Assembly (NCBI RefSeq): GCF_036488675.1
Contig: NZ_CP133148.1
Span: 4,027,001-4,091,000, forward strand
Direction of reading: 5' to 3'
Length of the DNA stretch: 64,000 nt
Origin: Sinorhizobium chiapasense
GTDB lineage: Bacteria > Pseudomonadota > Alphaproteobacteria > Rhizobiales > Rhizobiaceae
Part shown: in pieces, positions 26,104-35,192 of the stretch
How positions within the stretch are numbered: position 1 is the first letter of the stretch
Layout of the letters: every line of letters begins with the position of its first letter
Made by a program: the position numbers and the translations under genes
Notes under the pieces: generated by a model
Seen by the model: only the letters and a program-made list of their open reading frames with translations
Databases searched by the model: none
Told to the model about the DNA's origin: nothing

Positions 26104-27075
26104 ATGGATTTCTTCCACGTCCTCGTCGTGCTCCTGGAATCGACGATCCGGGTCTCGGTGCCGCTGGTCTTTGCGGCGCTCGCCGGGCTCTTCACCGAGC
26201 GGGCCGGCGTGTTCGATATCGGTCTCGAAGGCAAGATGCTCGGTGCAGCCTTCGCTGCGGGCGCCGCCGCCGCCGTGACTCAATCGGTCTGGGTCGGCCT
26301 ACTCGCCGCGATCCTCATCTCCGTGCTCCTGTCGCTCGTCCACGGCTATGCCTCGATCACCCAGCGCGGCAACCAGATCGTCTCGGGTGTCGCGATCAAT
26401 TTCATTGTCTTTGGCGCCACCGTGATCCTTGGCGAGGCCTGGTTCCGCCAGGGCGGCCGCACGCCGGCGCTTGCCGAAGGCGCAAGGTTCCAGATCATCA
26501 ATTTCCCCGGGGCGGATGCGATCCGCGAGGTGCCGATCCTCGGGCCGATCTATGCGGATCTGCTTTCCGGTCATTTCCTGCTCACTTACCTTGCCTTCGC
26601 CATGGTGCCGATAAGCTGGTGGATCCTCTATCGCACCCGTTTCGGCCTGAGGCTGCGCGCTGTGGGCGAGAACCCGGGAGCGGTCGATACGGCTGGCATC
26701 TCCGTGATCTGGCTGCGCTACCGCGCGGTCATCTGCTGCGGCATTCTCTGCGGCTTCGCCGGCGCCTACCTGTCGCTGGCGATGACAGCCGGTTTCGTCA
26801 AGGGCATGACGGCGGGCAAGGGCTACATCGCACTTGCCGCCCTCATCTTCGCCAAGTGGCGGCCTAAGAACGTCATGCTCGCCTGCCTGCTCTTCGGTTT
26901 CCTCGATGCCCTTGCCATCCGTTTGCAAGGCACGCCGCTGCCGCTCGTCGGCCAGGTTCCGGTGCAGTTGATGCAAGCGCTGCCTTACATTCTGACGGTC
27001 ATTCTGCTTGCCGGCTTTATCGGCAAGGCAATACCGCCCAAGGCGGGCGGCGTACCTTACGTAAAGGAGCGCTAA
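26104..27075 (+). CDS. nucleoside ABC transporter permease 2
   Basis: A 323-residue BPD_transp_2 family permease. The coupling-loop segment LRAVGENPGAVDTAGI parallels that of permease 1. The ATG at 26104 begins a hydrophobic helix 4 bp after the preceding stop. Upstream in-frame codons overlap permease 1 and are not needed. Followed by cdd after 1 bp. Confidence 0.9.
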   Translation: MDFFHVLVVLLESTIRVSVPLVFAALAGLFTERAGVFDIGLEGKMLGAAFAAGAAAAVTQSVWVGLLAAILISVLLSLVHGYASITQRGNQIVSGVAINFIVFGATVILGEAWFRQGGRTPALAEGARFQIINFPGADAIREVPILGPIYADLLSGHFLLTYLAFAMVPISWWILYRTRFGLRLRAVGENPGAVDTAGISVIWLRYRAVICCGILCGFAGAYLSLAMTAGFVKGMTAGKGYIALAALIFAKWRPKNVMLACLLFGFLDALAIRLQGTPLPLVGQVPVQLMQALPYILTVILLAGFIGKAIPPKAGGVPYVKER

Positions 27076-27076
27076 G

Positions 27077-27469
27077 ATGGAGAACGATCTGTTCGTTGCG
27101 GCGCGTGAAGCTATGTCGAAGGCGCATGCGCCCTATTCCAAGTTCCCGGTCGGTGCCGCCATCCGCGCGGAGGACGGCAAGATCTACACCGGCGCGAATA
27201 TCGAGAACCTGTCCTTCCCGGAAGGCTGGTGCGCCGAGACGACGGCGATCAGCCACATGGTCATGGCCGGTCAGCGCAAGATCATGGAGGTTGCCGTCGT
27301 CGCCGAGAAGCTTGCCCTTTGTCCGCCCTGCGGCGGCTGCCGGCAGCGGTTGGCGGAATTCTCCGGCGCAAGCACGCGGATCTATCTCTGCGACGAGACG
27401 GGTGTGAAGAAAACGCTGGCGCTCTCCGATCTCCTTCCGCACAGCTTCGAAACAGAGATCCTCGGATGA
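27077..27469 (+). CDS. cdd: cytidine deaminase
   Basis: A 130-residue tetrameric-type enzyme converting cytidine and deoxycytidine to uridine forms. The zinc site is visible: Cys52-Ala-Glu54 (catalytic glutamate) and PCGGC with Cys85 and Cys88. The substrate loop GANIEN is present. The gene overlaps the phosphorylase gene by 4 bp, inside the nucleoside uptake and salvage operon. Confidence 0.95.
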   Translation: MENDLFVAAREAMSKAHAPYSKFPVGAAIRAEDGKIYTGANIENLSFPEGWCAETTAISHMVMAGQRKIMEVAVVAEKLALCPPCGGCRQRLAEFSGASTRIYLCDETGVKKTLALSDLLPHSFETEILG

Positions 27470-28275
27470 ACGACGCGGCGGAGTTCCTGAAGACAAGGCT
27501 GGGAGGGTTTGCGCCGCGCTATGGGATTGTGCTCGGCTCCGGACTCGGCTCGCTGGTCGAGGCCGTGGAGGAACCGGTTCGCGTCCCCTTTGCGGAGATC
27601 CCGGGCTTCCCGTTGAGCAGCGTCTCCGGCCATGCCGGCGAATTGGTGGCGGGCGAGCTTGGTGGCGTGCCCGTGGCGATGCTCTCCGGTCGGGTGCATT
27701 ATTACGAGCGGGGCGACGCCAATGCGATGCGCGTGCCGATCGAGGCGCTGAAGCGGCTCGGCATCGAAAGTCTCATCCTGACCAACTCGGCAGGGTCGCT
27801 GCGGGAGGATATGCCGCCGGGCTCGGTGATGCGCATCGCCGACCATATCGGCTTTTCCGGTTTCAACCCGCTGATCGGCGTCGAGAGCGACGATCGCTTC
27901 GTCGGCATGACGAACGCCTATGACGCGGAGCTTGCCGAACGGATGCAAAAGGCTGCGGCCCGGCTTGGCATTCCGCTCCAGAGCGGCGTCTACATGTGGT
28001 TTTCCGGTCCTAGTTTCGAGACGCCGGCCGAAATCAGGATGGCGCGCATTCTCGGGGCGGACGCCGTCGGCATGTCCACCGTTCCCGAAGTCATCCTGGC
28101 GCGCTTTTTCGGCTTGCGGGTTGCCGCCGCCTCCGTCGTCACCAATTTCGGTGCGGGCATGACCGGCGCGGAACTGAGCCACCATGAGACGAAGGATATG
28201 GCGCCGGTCGGCGGCAAGCGGCTGGCTGCGATCCTCAAAGAGATGATTGCGAGCGAAGCCTCAGCGGCGGCCTGA
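27466..28275 (+). CDS. punA: purine nucleoside phosphorylase (trimeric, PNP/MTAP family)
   Basis: A 269-residue enzyme cleaving purine (deoxy)nucleosides with phosphate. Motifs: GIVLGSGLGSL (phosphate loop), GRVHYYERGD, NSAGSL, GPSFETPAE and the purine-binding VVTNFGAGM. Length fits trimeric PNP type II of roughly 270-290 residues. The ATG overlaps the cdd stop (ATGA). Followed after 2 bp by deoA. Confidence 0.92.
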   Translation: MNDAAEFLKTRLGGFAPRYGIVLGSGLGSLVEAVEEPVRVPFAEIPGFPLSSVSGHAGELVAGELGGVPVAMLSGRVHYYERGDANAMRVPIEALKRLGIESLILTNSAGSLREDMPPGSVMRIADHIGFSGFNPLIGVESDDRFVGMTNAYDAELAERMQKAAARLGIPLQSGVYMWFSGPSFETPAEIRMARILGADAVGMSTVPEVILARFFGLRVAAASVVTNFGAGMTGAELSHHETKDMAPVGGKRLAAILKEMIASEASAAA

Positions 28276-28277
28276 CT

Positions 28278-29588
28278 ATGCTCCCACAGGAAGTGATCCG
28301 ACGGAAGAGGAACGGCGACCAGCTTGAAGCGGCCGAGATCGCCGGCTTCGTCAAAGGCATCGCCGATGGCTCCATTTCGGAAGGCCAGGTCGCCGCCTTC
28401 GCCATGGCCGTGTGGTTTTCCGGCATGAGCCGGGACGAATGCGTGGCCCTGACGCTGGCCATGCGCGATTCCGGTGACACGCTCGACTGGAGCGCTCTCG
28501 GTCGGGCGATCGTCGACAAGCATTCGACCGGCGGCGTCGGCGACAATGTCTCGCTGATGCTGGCGCCGATCGTTGCCGCCTGTGGTGCCGCGGTGCCGAT
28601 GATATCCGGCAGAGGCCTCGGTCACACCGGCGGCACGCTGGACAAGCTCGAATCGATTCCGGGTTACAACATCCAGCCCGCCGCGGCCCTTTTTCGAAAC
28701 GTGGTCGACGAGGTCGGTTGTGCGATCATCGGCCAGACGGCAAACCTCGCGCCGGCAGACAAGCGCCTCTACGCCGTCCGTGACGTGACGGCGACGGTCG
28801 ATTCGGTGCCGCTGATCACCGCTTCCATTCTCTCGAAGAAACTTGCCGCGGGACTCCAGTCGCTCGTGCTCGACGTCAAGCTCGGCAACGGCTCTTTCCT
28901 GACCGATGCCGACGAGACGGAGATCCTCGCGCGCTCGCTCGTCGATGTTGCGAACGGTGCTGGTGTCCGCACGTCCGCCTTGATTACAGACATGAACGAG
29001 CCGCTCGCGGACGCGGCCGGAAATGCGCTCGAGATCGACAACTGCCTTGCTTATCTGCGCGGTGAGAAGAAAGGCACGCGCCTTGACGCGGTGGTCATGG
29101 CCTTTGCAGCGGAAATGCTCGTCGCCGCCGGTCCGGCGGCCGATCGAAAGCAAGGGGAAACGATGGCGCGCCACGCGCTTGAAAGCGGCGCCGCAATGGA
29201 GCGCTTCGGCCGCATGGTCCATCTGCTCGGTGGGCCGGCGGACTTTGTCGACCGGCCGCAGACCTATTTGAGAAAGGCACCGGTCGTGGTGGCCGTGGAA
29301 GCGAGCCGAGACGGCTATCTCGGAGCCTGCGAGACGCGCGAACTGGGCATGGCCGTTATTGCGCTTGGCGGCGGGCGGACCCGTCCCGACGACCGGATCG
29401 ACCACAGCGTCGGCCTCTCGGGCCTGCGCCCGCTTGGAACGAAAGTAGCGAAGGGCGAGCCGATCGCATTCGTTCATGCGGCTGATCGGGAGACGGCCGA
29501 AGCCGTACGCAACGCAGTTGCGGCGCTTTACACGATCGCGGACCAAAAGCCGGATCCGCGCCCGATCGTTGTCGCCCGCATCACCTGA
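28278..29588 (+). CDS. deoA: thymidine phosphorylase
   Basis: A 436-residue enzyme of pyrimidine nucleoside catabolism, yielding thymine and deoxyribose 1-phosphate. The glycosyltransferase family 3 signatures are present: DKHSTGGVGDNVS, SGRGLGHTGGTLDKLES and KLGNGSF. Length matches DeoA (about 440). Deoxyribose 1-phosphate goes on to the phosphopentomutase encoded nearby on the other strand. Its stop overlaps the convergent protease-like gene by 8 bp. Confidence 0.95.
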   Translation: MLPQEVIRRKRNGDQLEAAEIAGFVKGIADGSISEGQVAAFAMAVWFSGMSRDECVALTLAMRDSGDTLDWSALGRAIVDKHSTGGVGDNVSLMLAPIVAACGAAVPMISGRGLGHTGGTLDKLESIPGYNIQPAAALFRNVVDEVGCAIIGQTANLAPADKRLYAVRDVTATVDSVPLITASILSKKLAAGLQSLVLDVKLGNGSFLTDADETEILARSLVDVANGAGVRTSALITDMNEPLADAAGNALEIDNCLAYLRGEKKGTRLDAVVMAFAAEMLVAAGPAADRKQGETMARHALESGAAMERFGRMVHLLGGPADFVDRPQTYLRKAPVVVAVEASRDGYLGACETRELGMAVIALGGGRTRPDDRIDHSVGLSGLRPLGTKVAKGEPIAFVHAADRETAEAVRNAVAALYTIADQKPDPRPIVVARIT

Positions 29589-30102
29589 CGAGATGCAGCG
29601 CTCCATTCTCGACGCGGTAGGACGATAGCCGGCTCAGGAAGCTCATGCCGACGAGCATGCCGGAAAGCGCCTTGTCGGGAAGGACCATGGCATCGACATC
29701 CTTGAGCGTGATGCCGCCGATCTCGACGCGATCCAGACGGACATAGGCAGCCTCGACAATGCCGTTGGCTGTCTGCGCCCGCGCACTGAAAGCGAGGCTG
29801 CCGACGGAAACGCCGAAGCGACGGGCGGCCGAAGTGTTGATCGCAATCGTGCTTGCCCCGGTGTCGACAAGCCCCCTTTCCGCGCGCCCGTTGATGCGAA
29901 ACGTGCCGAAGAAATGGCCGGCGGGATCGGCTTCAAGAACGACGCCCTTGCCGCTCGCATATTTGGCGGCGGCAATGGGCGCGGTGCGCGGAGCGTCTTG
30001 CGCCGCCTGGTCCCGTCGTTCGAGATAGGTGGACGCAAGGTCGGGAACGACCAATGCAACAAGGGCGAGGCCGCCGGCAAAGGCAAGTAGACGTGTAATC
30101 AT
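29581..30102 (-). CDS. retropepsin-like aspartic protease, membrane-anchored (TIGR02281 type)
   Basis: A 173-residue protein with an N-terminal hydrophobic signal anchor (LLAFAGGLALVALVVP) and one retropepsin-like domain: catalytic DTGAS with Asp80, then SFLSRL near the C-terminus. Such proteins act as homodimers; the periplasmic substrates are not known. The ATG at 30102 is preferred to a long arginine-rich upstream extension. It runs tail-to-tail into deoA with an 8-bp overlap. Confidence 0.8.
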   Translation of the reverse strand: MITRLLAFAGGLALVALVVPDLASTYLERRDQAAQDAPRTAPIAAAKYASGKGVVLEADPAGHFFGTFRINGRAERGLVDTGASTIAINTSAARRFGVSVGSLAFSARAQTANGIVEAAYVRLDRVEIGGITLKDVDAMVLPDKALSGMLVGMSFLSRLSSYRVENGALHLVR

Positions 30103-30193
30103 TGCTGAGGTCCCGGCCGTTGACCGTGCGGTAGGCGTCGCAAGCGACCGCACGCGCTCCGCCCATCTGAACAGACGATCGCTAACGGGACGC

Positions 30194-30220
30194 AAAAAAG
30201 CCGCCGGGAAAACCGGCGGC
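30194..30220 (-). terminator. Rho-independent terminator of upp
   Basis: Read on the minus strand, GCCGCCGG, a 5-nt loop TTTTC, CCGGCGGC and then TTTTTT form an ideal intrinsic terminator. It lies 34 bp after the upp stop and ends the deoB-add-upp unit before the protease-like gene. Confidence 0.93.
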
Positions 30221-30253
30221 CGCACACCTGTCTTATGATGTGGTTAAGAAAAA

Positions 30254-30883
30254 CTATTTTGTCCCGTACATGCGGTCGCCCGCATCCCCCAAGCCGGGCA
30301 CGATATAGCCCTTTTCATTGAGGTGGCTGTCGATCGCCGCCGTGAAGATCGCCACATCCGGATGGGCGGACTGAAAGTTGCGGATACCTTCCGGCGCCGC
30401 GAGCAGGCAGAGGAAGCGGATGTTCTTCGCGCCTCGTTCCTTCAGCTTGTCGATGGCGGCAATCGAGGAATTGCCGGTGGCGAGCATCGGGTCGACGACG
30501 ATGACGAGACGCTCCGCCAGGCTGTCCGGCGCCTTGAAATAATATTCGACCGGCTGCAGCGTCTCGTGGTCGCGATAGACGCCGATATGCGAGACGCGCG
30601 CCGAAGGCACGAGTTCAAGCATGCCTTCGAGCAGCCCGTTGCCCGCGCGCAGGATCGATGCGAAGACGAGCTTCTTGCCTTCGAGAATGGGTGCGTCGAT
30701 CTCCATCAACGGCGTTTCGATGCGCTCCATGGTGAGTTCGAGGTCGCGTGTCACCTCGTAGCAGAGCAGCGTCGAGATTTCCCTAAGCAGCCTGCGAAAG
30801 CCTGCCGTCGACGTTTCCTTCTTGCGCATGATGGTCAGCTTGTGCTGCACAAGCGGATGATCGATCACTGTGACGCCGTCCAT
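30254..30883 (-). CDS. upp: uracil phosphoribosyltransferase
   Basis: A 209-residue salvage enzyme making UMP from uracil and PRPP. The PRPP-binding loop [13 protein letters not shown] and the uracil-binding C-terminal [12 protein letters not shown] are both clear. The ATG at 30883 follows GAGGGAAGAGCC; a further upstream frame adds a non-conserved extension. The gene is last in deoB-add-upp, 104 bp after add, and its leader contains alternative RNA pairings that can mask the ribosome binding site. Confidence 0.96.
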   Translation of the reverse strand: MDGVTVIDHPLVQHKLTIMRKKETSTAGFRRLLREISTLLCYEVTRDLELTMERIETPLMEIDAPILEGKKLVFASILRAGNGLLEGMLELVPSARVSHIGVYRDHETLQPVEYYFKAPDSLAERLVIVVDPMLATGNSSIAAIDKLKERGAKNIRFLCLLAAPEGIRNFQSAHPDVAIFTAAIDSHLNEKGYIVPGLGDAGDRMYGTK

Positions 30884-30966
30884 GGCTCTTCCCTCAAAAA
30901 TTTTTGGACATGGGCCTCTTTTCCATGGAAAGAGCCGACCCTGCAAGGGTGTTGCAGGCTCTTCCC
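30884..30966 (-). promoter_or_regulatory. candidate RNA switch in the upp leader
   Basis: On the minus strand, GGGAAGAGCC occurs twice: at 30966-30957, just after add, and at 30893-30884, directly before the upp ATG. Between them GGCTCTTTCC (30936-30927) can pair with either copy over 10 bp with one G-U. Pairing with the first copy, extended by TGCAA/TTGCA, leaves the ribosome binding site free; pairing with the second hides it. A CAAAAATTTTTG palindrome lies at 30906-30895. The effector, if any, is unknown. Confidence 0.45.
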
Positions 30967-30987
30967 GGCCTTCCCCGATTGGAACCG

Positions 30988-31956
30988 TCAGAGAGTGGCG
31001 AGCAGCCTCTGTCTTGTCGCCTCGTCGACGAAGGCGGCCTCGATCGCCGTCCTCGTCATCCCGTTTATCTCGCTGTCCTCGAAACCCATGACCGTCGATG
31101 CGATGTCGTATTCCTGCGCCAGCGACGTGTGGAAGAACGGCGGATCGTCGGAGTTGAGCGTGACGCGCACACCGGCAGTGTACAACGCCTTGAGAGGATG
31201 CGATGCAAAGTCTGGAAAGACCTTGAGCGAAATGTTGGAGCCGGGGCAGACTTCAAGAACGACGCCTTCGTCGGCCAGCCGCTTTACAAGATCTTCGTCC
31301 TCGATCGCCCGCACACCATGGCTGATCCGGGCTGGCCGCACGTGATCCAATGCATCGCGCACGCTGAAAGCGCCGGAAAGTTCGCCCGCGTGGATCGTGA
31401 GCCCGAGGTCTGCATCGCGGACGATATCGAAGGCGCGCGCAAATTCGGCAACGCTGTGCATTCTTTCCTCGCCCGCGAGGTTGAAGCCGGTGACGAGCGG
31501 ATGCCGCAGCCTGGCCGCATATTCCGCGGTCCTGATCACAGCCTCCGGCCCCAAGTGGCGAATGCCGGTGATCAGCATGCGCGATTCGATGCCCGTCTTT
31601 GCCCTTGCCGCATCCATGCCGGCGGCAAGACCTTCGATGTAGGCGTCGGCGCCGAGGCCGACCGTGTTGCCGTGGTCCGGCGAAACGATGATCTCGCTGT
31701 AGATCGTGCCCGCTTCGGCGAGCTCGGTCAGATAGGCCTCGGCGAGAAGCGCGTAGTCGCCTTCTGTCCGGAACAGCGACGCGACGGCATCGTAGCACCT
31801 GACGAAACTGGTGAAATCGTCCCAGACATAGGCCTTGTCACGGATGATCGCGCTGGTGTCGACCCCGTATTTCCTGGCTTGCCTCAGCGCGAGTTCCGGC
31901 GGCGTCGCGCCCTCGATATGGCAATGCAGTTCGGCTTTCTTCAGATGGAGGGTCAA
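30988..31956 (-). CDS. add: adenosine deaminase
   Basis: A 322-residue zinc enzyme turning adenosine and deoxyadenosine into inosines. The metal ligands are visible: HCHIEG at the N-terminus, HAGE (His and catalytic Glu) and the C-terminal NSDDPPFF. The start is TTG at 31956, giving [16 protein letters not shown]; it overlaps the deoB stop (TTGA). The open frame extends upstream through deoB, but that is a shadow. Inosines produced feed the purine nucleoside phosphorylase encoded nearby. Confidence 0.92.
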   Translation of the reverse strand: MTLHLKKAELHCHIEGATPPELALRQARKYGVDTSAIIRDKAYVWDDFTSFVRCYDAVASLFRTEGDYALLAEAYLTELAEAGTIYSEIIVSPDHGNTVGLGADAYIEGLAAGMDAARAKTGIESRMLITGIRHLGPEAVIRTAEYAARLRHPLVTGFNLAGEERMHSVAEFARAFDIVRDADLGLTIHAGELSGAFSVRDALDHVRPARISHGVRAIEDEDLVKRLADEGVVLEVCPGSNISLKVFPDFASHPLKALYTAGVRVTLNSDDPPFFHTSLAQEYDIASTVMGFEDSEINGMTRTAIEAAFVDEATRQRLLATL

Positions 31957-33173
31957 ATGAGGCTTCTCCCATGCGGGCCTGGCGCGATGCCAAGGTGCCT
32001 GGCAACGGTCTCGCCGATATGCGCGAATGTGTTTGCAACACCGAAGGAGCGGCTGCGCAACGAGGGACCGAACATCAGCACCGGCACGCGTTCGCGCGTG
32101 TGGTCGGTTCCCCGCCAGGTCGGATCGCAACCATGATCGGCGGTCAGGATGACAATATCGCCGGGCTTGAGGCGACGGTCGAGGTCCGGCAGGCGCGCAT
32201 CGAAGGCTTCGAGCGCGGCGGCGTAACCCGGCACGTCGCGGCGATGACCATAGAGCATGTCGAAATCCACGAAGTTGGTGAAGACGAGATCGCCGTCTTC
32301 GGCCTCCTCGATCGCCGCGAGGCTTGCATCGAAAAGCGCCATGTTTCCATTGGCTTTGGTCAGCTTCGTCACGCCCTGATGCGCGAAGATATCGCCGATC
32401 TTGCCGACGGCGTGGACCTTGCGTCCGGCCTCTTTCAGGCGGTCGAGAACCGTCGGTTCCGGCGGCAGCACCGAATAGTCGCGGCGATTGCCGGTGCGCG
32501 TGAAATTCTGCGGACTGTCGCCGACGAACGGCCGGGCGATGACGCGGCCGATATTGTAGTCGTCGACAAGGCGGCGGACCACCTGACATAGCTCCAGCAA
32601 CCGATCGAGCCCGAAGCTCTGTTCATGCGCGGCGATCTGGAAGACGGAATCGGACGAGGTGTAACAGATCGGTTTTCCGCTCCGCCGATGCTCCTCGCCG
32701 AACCGGGCGATGATCTCGGTGCCGGAGGCATGGCAGTTGCCGAGTATGCCGGGAATATTGCCCTCGCGGCAGATCGCCTCGACGAGTTCGGCGGGAAAGG
32801 CGTCTCCCTCCGAAGGGAAATAACCCCAGTCGAACATCACCGGCGTGCCGGCGATTTCCCAATGGCCGGATGGCGTGTCCTTGCCGCGCGAGGTTTCGCT
32901 GGCGGCGCCATAGACGCCGTATACCCGCTCCGGCAGCGGCATGCCGGCGGGCAGGCGCCCGGTTGCGAGTTTCGCGGAATGCATCAGCCCGAGCGCGGAC
33001 ATATTCGGCAGTTGCAGCGGCCCTTCGCGCAGGCCCGCGCGATCACCGGCGCCGGCAGCGCAAAATTCGGCGATGTGGCCTAGCGTGTCAGCTCCGAGGT
33101 CGCCGAAAGCGTCCGCATCCGGCGCACCGCCGATGCCGAAGGAATCGAGTACGAAAAGGAATGCACGCGCCAT
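31953..33173 (-). CDS. deoB: phosphopentomutase
   Basis: A 406-residue alkaline-phosphatase-superfamily enzyme interconverting (deoxy)ribose 1- and 5-phosphates. Key features: the metal-binding N-terminus [16 protein letters not shown], the phosphorylated Thr region [11 protein letters not shown] and C-terminal DHGCDPTW and GTDHTRE. It is first in a minus-strand unit with add and upp. The 135 bp upstream probably hold the promoter. Confidence 0.95.
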   Translation of the reverse strand: MARAFLFVLDSFGIGGAPDADAFGDLGADTLGHIAEFCAAGAGDRAGLREGPLQLPNMSALGLMHSAKLATGRLPAGMPLPERVYGVYGAASETSRGKDTPSGHWEIAGTPVMFDWGYFPSEGDAFPAELVEAICREGNIPGILGNCHASGTEIIARFGEEHRRSGKPICYTSSDSVFQIAAHEQSFGLDRLLELCQVVRRLVDDYNIGRVIARPFVGDSPQNFTRTGNRRDYSVLPPEPTVLDRLKEAGRKVHAVGKIGDIFAHQGVTKLTKANGNMALFDASLAAIEEAEDGDLVFTNFVDFDMLYGHRRDVPGYAAALEAFDARLPDLDRRLKPGDIVILTADHGCDPTWRGTDHTRERVPVLMFGPSLRSRSFGVANTFAHIGETVARHLGIAPGPHGRSLI

Positions 33174-33308
33174 GAGACACCCGGTTATCCGGAGCGCGTC
33201 ACGAAGAACCGCGATCCGGTGCTGCTTGCCCGCGCGGGAGTGACCCGCGCAATCCGGGAGGAATAGCGCGAGGAAGCGCGCATTGCAATTGACGCCGCCA
33301 AGCGGCCG

Positions 33309-33899
33309 TCAGCAGTCCGTGCATTTGATCGTGTCGCCAAAGCGTTGGCGATAATAGGACGTCTTGGAGAGCGGGATTGTGCCTCCGGCCTCCGGCCCAA
33401 AAAGCGTAAGCTGGTGATTGACGATCAGTTCCGTGCGAATCACGAATGCGTTCACCGCATCCAGGTCCGCAGGAACGGTCGTGACCGAATTGACCGCGTA
33501 AGGCACCGTCGCGCTCTCGCTCGCGTCCGACCAGCCGCGGGACCAGACAACTTTGCCTTCCGTCGTTCCGGTAACCTCGATGCCGGTAATTTTCAGGTCG
33601 TAGTCGGAACTGTCGTAGGGCACGAGAATATTCTTTGCGACGTTCTTCATGTCGTCCAGGAAAGCCTTGTCGACATCCTGCTCCTGGGAAACGATGTCGC
33701 TCACCGCGCTCGACGCGCGCGCAACCTTACGTGCAACGGAGAATCCGAGCGAAAGCTCGAATGCTCCGATATAGGCGGCGATCAGGAGCGGGGCGACGAT
33801 GGCGAATTCCACGGCGCCGACGCCGCGCCGGTCGATCATCAGGCGGTGGAGCGGGTTCAGAGCGCGCCGAGCAAGCGAGAATCCAGGAAAGCGTCCCAT
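33309..33899 (-). CDS. TadE/TadG-like minor pilin, second of pair
   Basis: A 196-residue protein with a positively charged N-terminus followed by a hydrophobic segment (RRGVGAVEFAIVAPLLIAAYIGAFEL), the TadE-like processing and membrane region with the conserved Glu after the glycine. The rest is periplasmic and ends with two cysteines (CTDC). TadE/F/G pseudopilins are processed by the CpaA-type peptidase and assist Flp pilus assembly. Follows the other TadE-like gene by 7 bp. Confidence 0.8.
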   Translation of the reverse strand: MGRFPGFSLARRALNPLHRLMIDRRGVGAVEFAIVAPLLIAAYIGAFELSLGFSVARKVARASSAVSDIVSQEQDVDKAFLDDMKNVAKNILVPYDSSDYDLKITGIEVTGTTEGKVVWSRGWSDASESATVPYAVNSVTTVPADLDAVNAFVIRTELIVNHQLTLFGPEAGGTIPLSKTSYYRQRFGDTIKCTDC

Positions 33900-33906
33900 G
33901 ACGGCC

Positions 33907-34518
33907 TCAATAGTCTTCGTTGAGGAACGTTGCTGTTGCGACCATCAGATAATCACGCGGCATACTGTCGCCGGCGGGCCGCAACTTGGTGACGAGGGGG
34001 CGGACGAGGTCGGTCATTACTTCCCAGCGGTAGTAAGCACGCACCATGGTGAAATCCCGAGGGCCTCCAGGGGCAAACAGAAAGCCGCTGGTGTCGAGAT
34101 CGGAGCCTGATCTTGGCACCGCATCCGGAAAATTGCTCAGGTCAGCGATGTTACGGACATCGAGGTAGAGCTTTGCCGGCTGCGCCACCTCCGTCGCTGA
34201 GCACGTCATCATGATGGCGATCTCATCGCAGAAGGCCTGGCGGAACTGTGCCTGGGTCATGTCAGTCGGTTTGCCCTGGTTGAACGTGATTTCGCCGGTG
34301 CGGATTTTCCGCGCCAGCGTATCCGTCGCGTTGGCGAGCAGTTGTTCGCCGGCAAAGGCGACGAAGGTTTCGATCGATGCGAAGATGATCACGCAGAAGG
34401 GGAGAGCCAGGAGCGCGAACTCCATCGCCGTCGCACCCCCACGATCGCCAAGCAGACGACCAAATAGGCCGCGCGGCGCGCGGTTCCGCAAAGATGATGC
34501 CTTTCGCTCAGTCGCCAT
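33907..34518 (-). CDS. TadE/TadG-like minor pilin, first of pair
   Basis: A 203-residue TadE-like protein: basic leader, then GGATAMEFALLALPFCVIIFASIETF, with the Glu typical of TadE processing sites, followed by a periplasmic domain with paired cysteines. Together with the next gene it forms a minus-strand unit beside the solo secretin-N protein, transcribed away from pilA. Confidence 0.8.
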   Translation of the reverse strand: MATERKASSLRNRAPRGLFGRLLGDRGGATAMEFALLALPFCVIIFASIETFVAFAGEQLLANATDTLARKIRTGEITFNQGKPTDMTQAQFRQAFCDEIAIMMTCSATEVAQPAKLYLDVRNIADLSNFPDAVPRSGSDLDTSGFLFAPGGPRDFTMVRAYYRWEVMTDLVRPLVTKLRPAGDSMPRDYLMVATATFLNEDY

Positions 34519-34629
34519 TGCGCCGTTCCGTCATGCAACGTCCGATCGGCGAAAATTAAAGCGGGAGTGTTGAAATTTCGTTTGCGACGATCGGAAGAAT
34601 TTTAGCGATCTTGAATTCTTGTGGTCGCG

Positions 34630-35052
34630 CTAGTTTGTGCGTGCCGCCGATCCTTGACGCTCGGCGTGCCGCTCGCAGTTTGGCGTGCAGGAAAGGACCG
34701 TGCGCGAAGTCTGCTTGTAGACACGCACGGTATTGCCTTCGTCGATCGAAACCAGGATGCGTTCGTCGACGATCGCGTTTCCGTCCTGGTCGAGGATCAC
34801 GAGATTGGTTGTGCCGAAGTTGCGCCCCGTCAGCACGATCGTCTTCGAGTCCGCGACCGTCGCATCGGCGACTTCCGAATTGCCGATGATCACCTTGCTC
34901 ACCGGGCGGTCGAGCTTCAGCACGCGCGCGTGATCCATATAAACGCGCATCATCTGTTCCTGAGCGTGCGTGGCGACCGGCGCGAACACGGCGACGAGCG
35001 CGGCGCCGAATGTGAGCGTGGCGATCCACTTGTGCGGGAGGAGCGTGTCCAT
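34630..35052 (-). CDS. solo pilus-assembly secretin N-terminal domain protein
   Basis: A 140-residue exported protein with a signal peptide ending ATHAQ. The mature part (DHARVLKLDRPVSKVIIGNSEVADA... TGRNFGTTNLVILDQDGN) is the N-terminal domain found in CpaC/RcpA secretins (compare KAVVVDLPTDAHDILVADPSLADA in the cpaC product here) but with no secretin barrel. It may bind or gate the pilus secretin. Divergent from pilA. The precise role is unknown. Confidence 0.75.
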   Translation of the reverse strand: MDTLLPHKWIATLTFGAALVAVFAPVATHAQEQMMRVYMDHARVLKLDRPVSKVIIGNSEVADATVADSKTIVLTGRNFGTTNLVILDQDGNAIVDERILVSIDEGNTVRVYKQTSRTVLSCTPNCERHAERQGSAARTN

Positions 35053-35176
35053 GGTGCTTCCTGACGAGATATCTGGCGCATCTTCGCCTCTTTTGGTGAA
35101 TGAAACGTTACGCCGGTGCGCGGCAATTTAAGGCATCCCGTTCTTGCACATTTACCCCGGAAAGCGGGATGGCCGC

Positions 35177-35192
35177 TTAACTTCACGGTAAC
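35177..35192 (+). promoter_or_regulatory. near-consensus CtrA-type box upstream of pilA
   Basis: TTAA-CTTCACG-GTAAC matches TTAA-N7-TTAAC at all but one base. It is part of a longer dyad GGTAACCGGTTTCC and is followed by another TTAA at 35201. It lies about 115 bp upstream of the pilA ATG. pilA genes of Caulobacter are directly CtrA-activated, so this is a sensible target. Confidence 0.45.

Noticed and set aside
31957..32589. In-frame extension upstream of add that could suggest a deoB-add fusion or frameshift
   Set aside because: The extension lies inside deoB in another frame, and the TTG at 31956 overlapping the deoB stop gives a normal-length enzyme.
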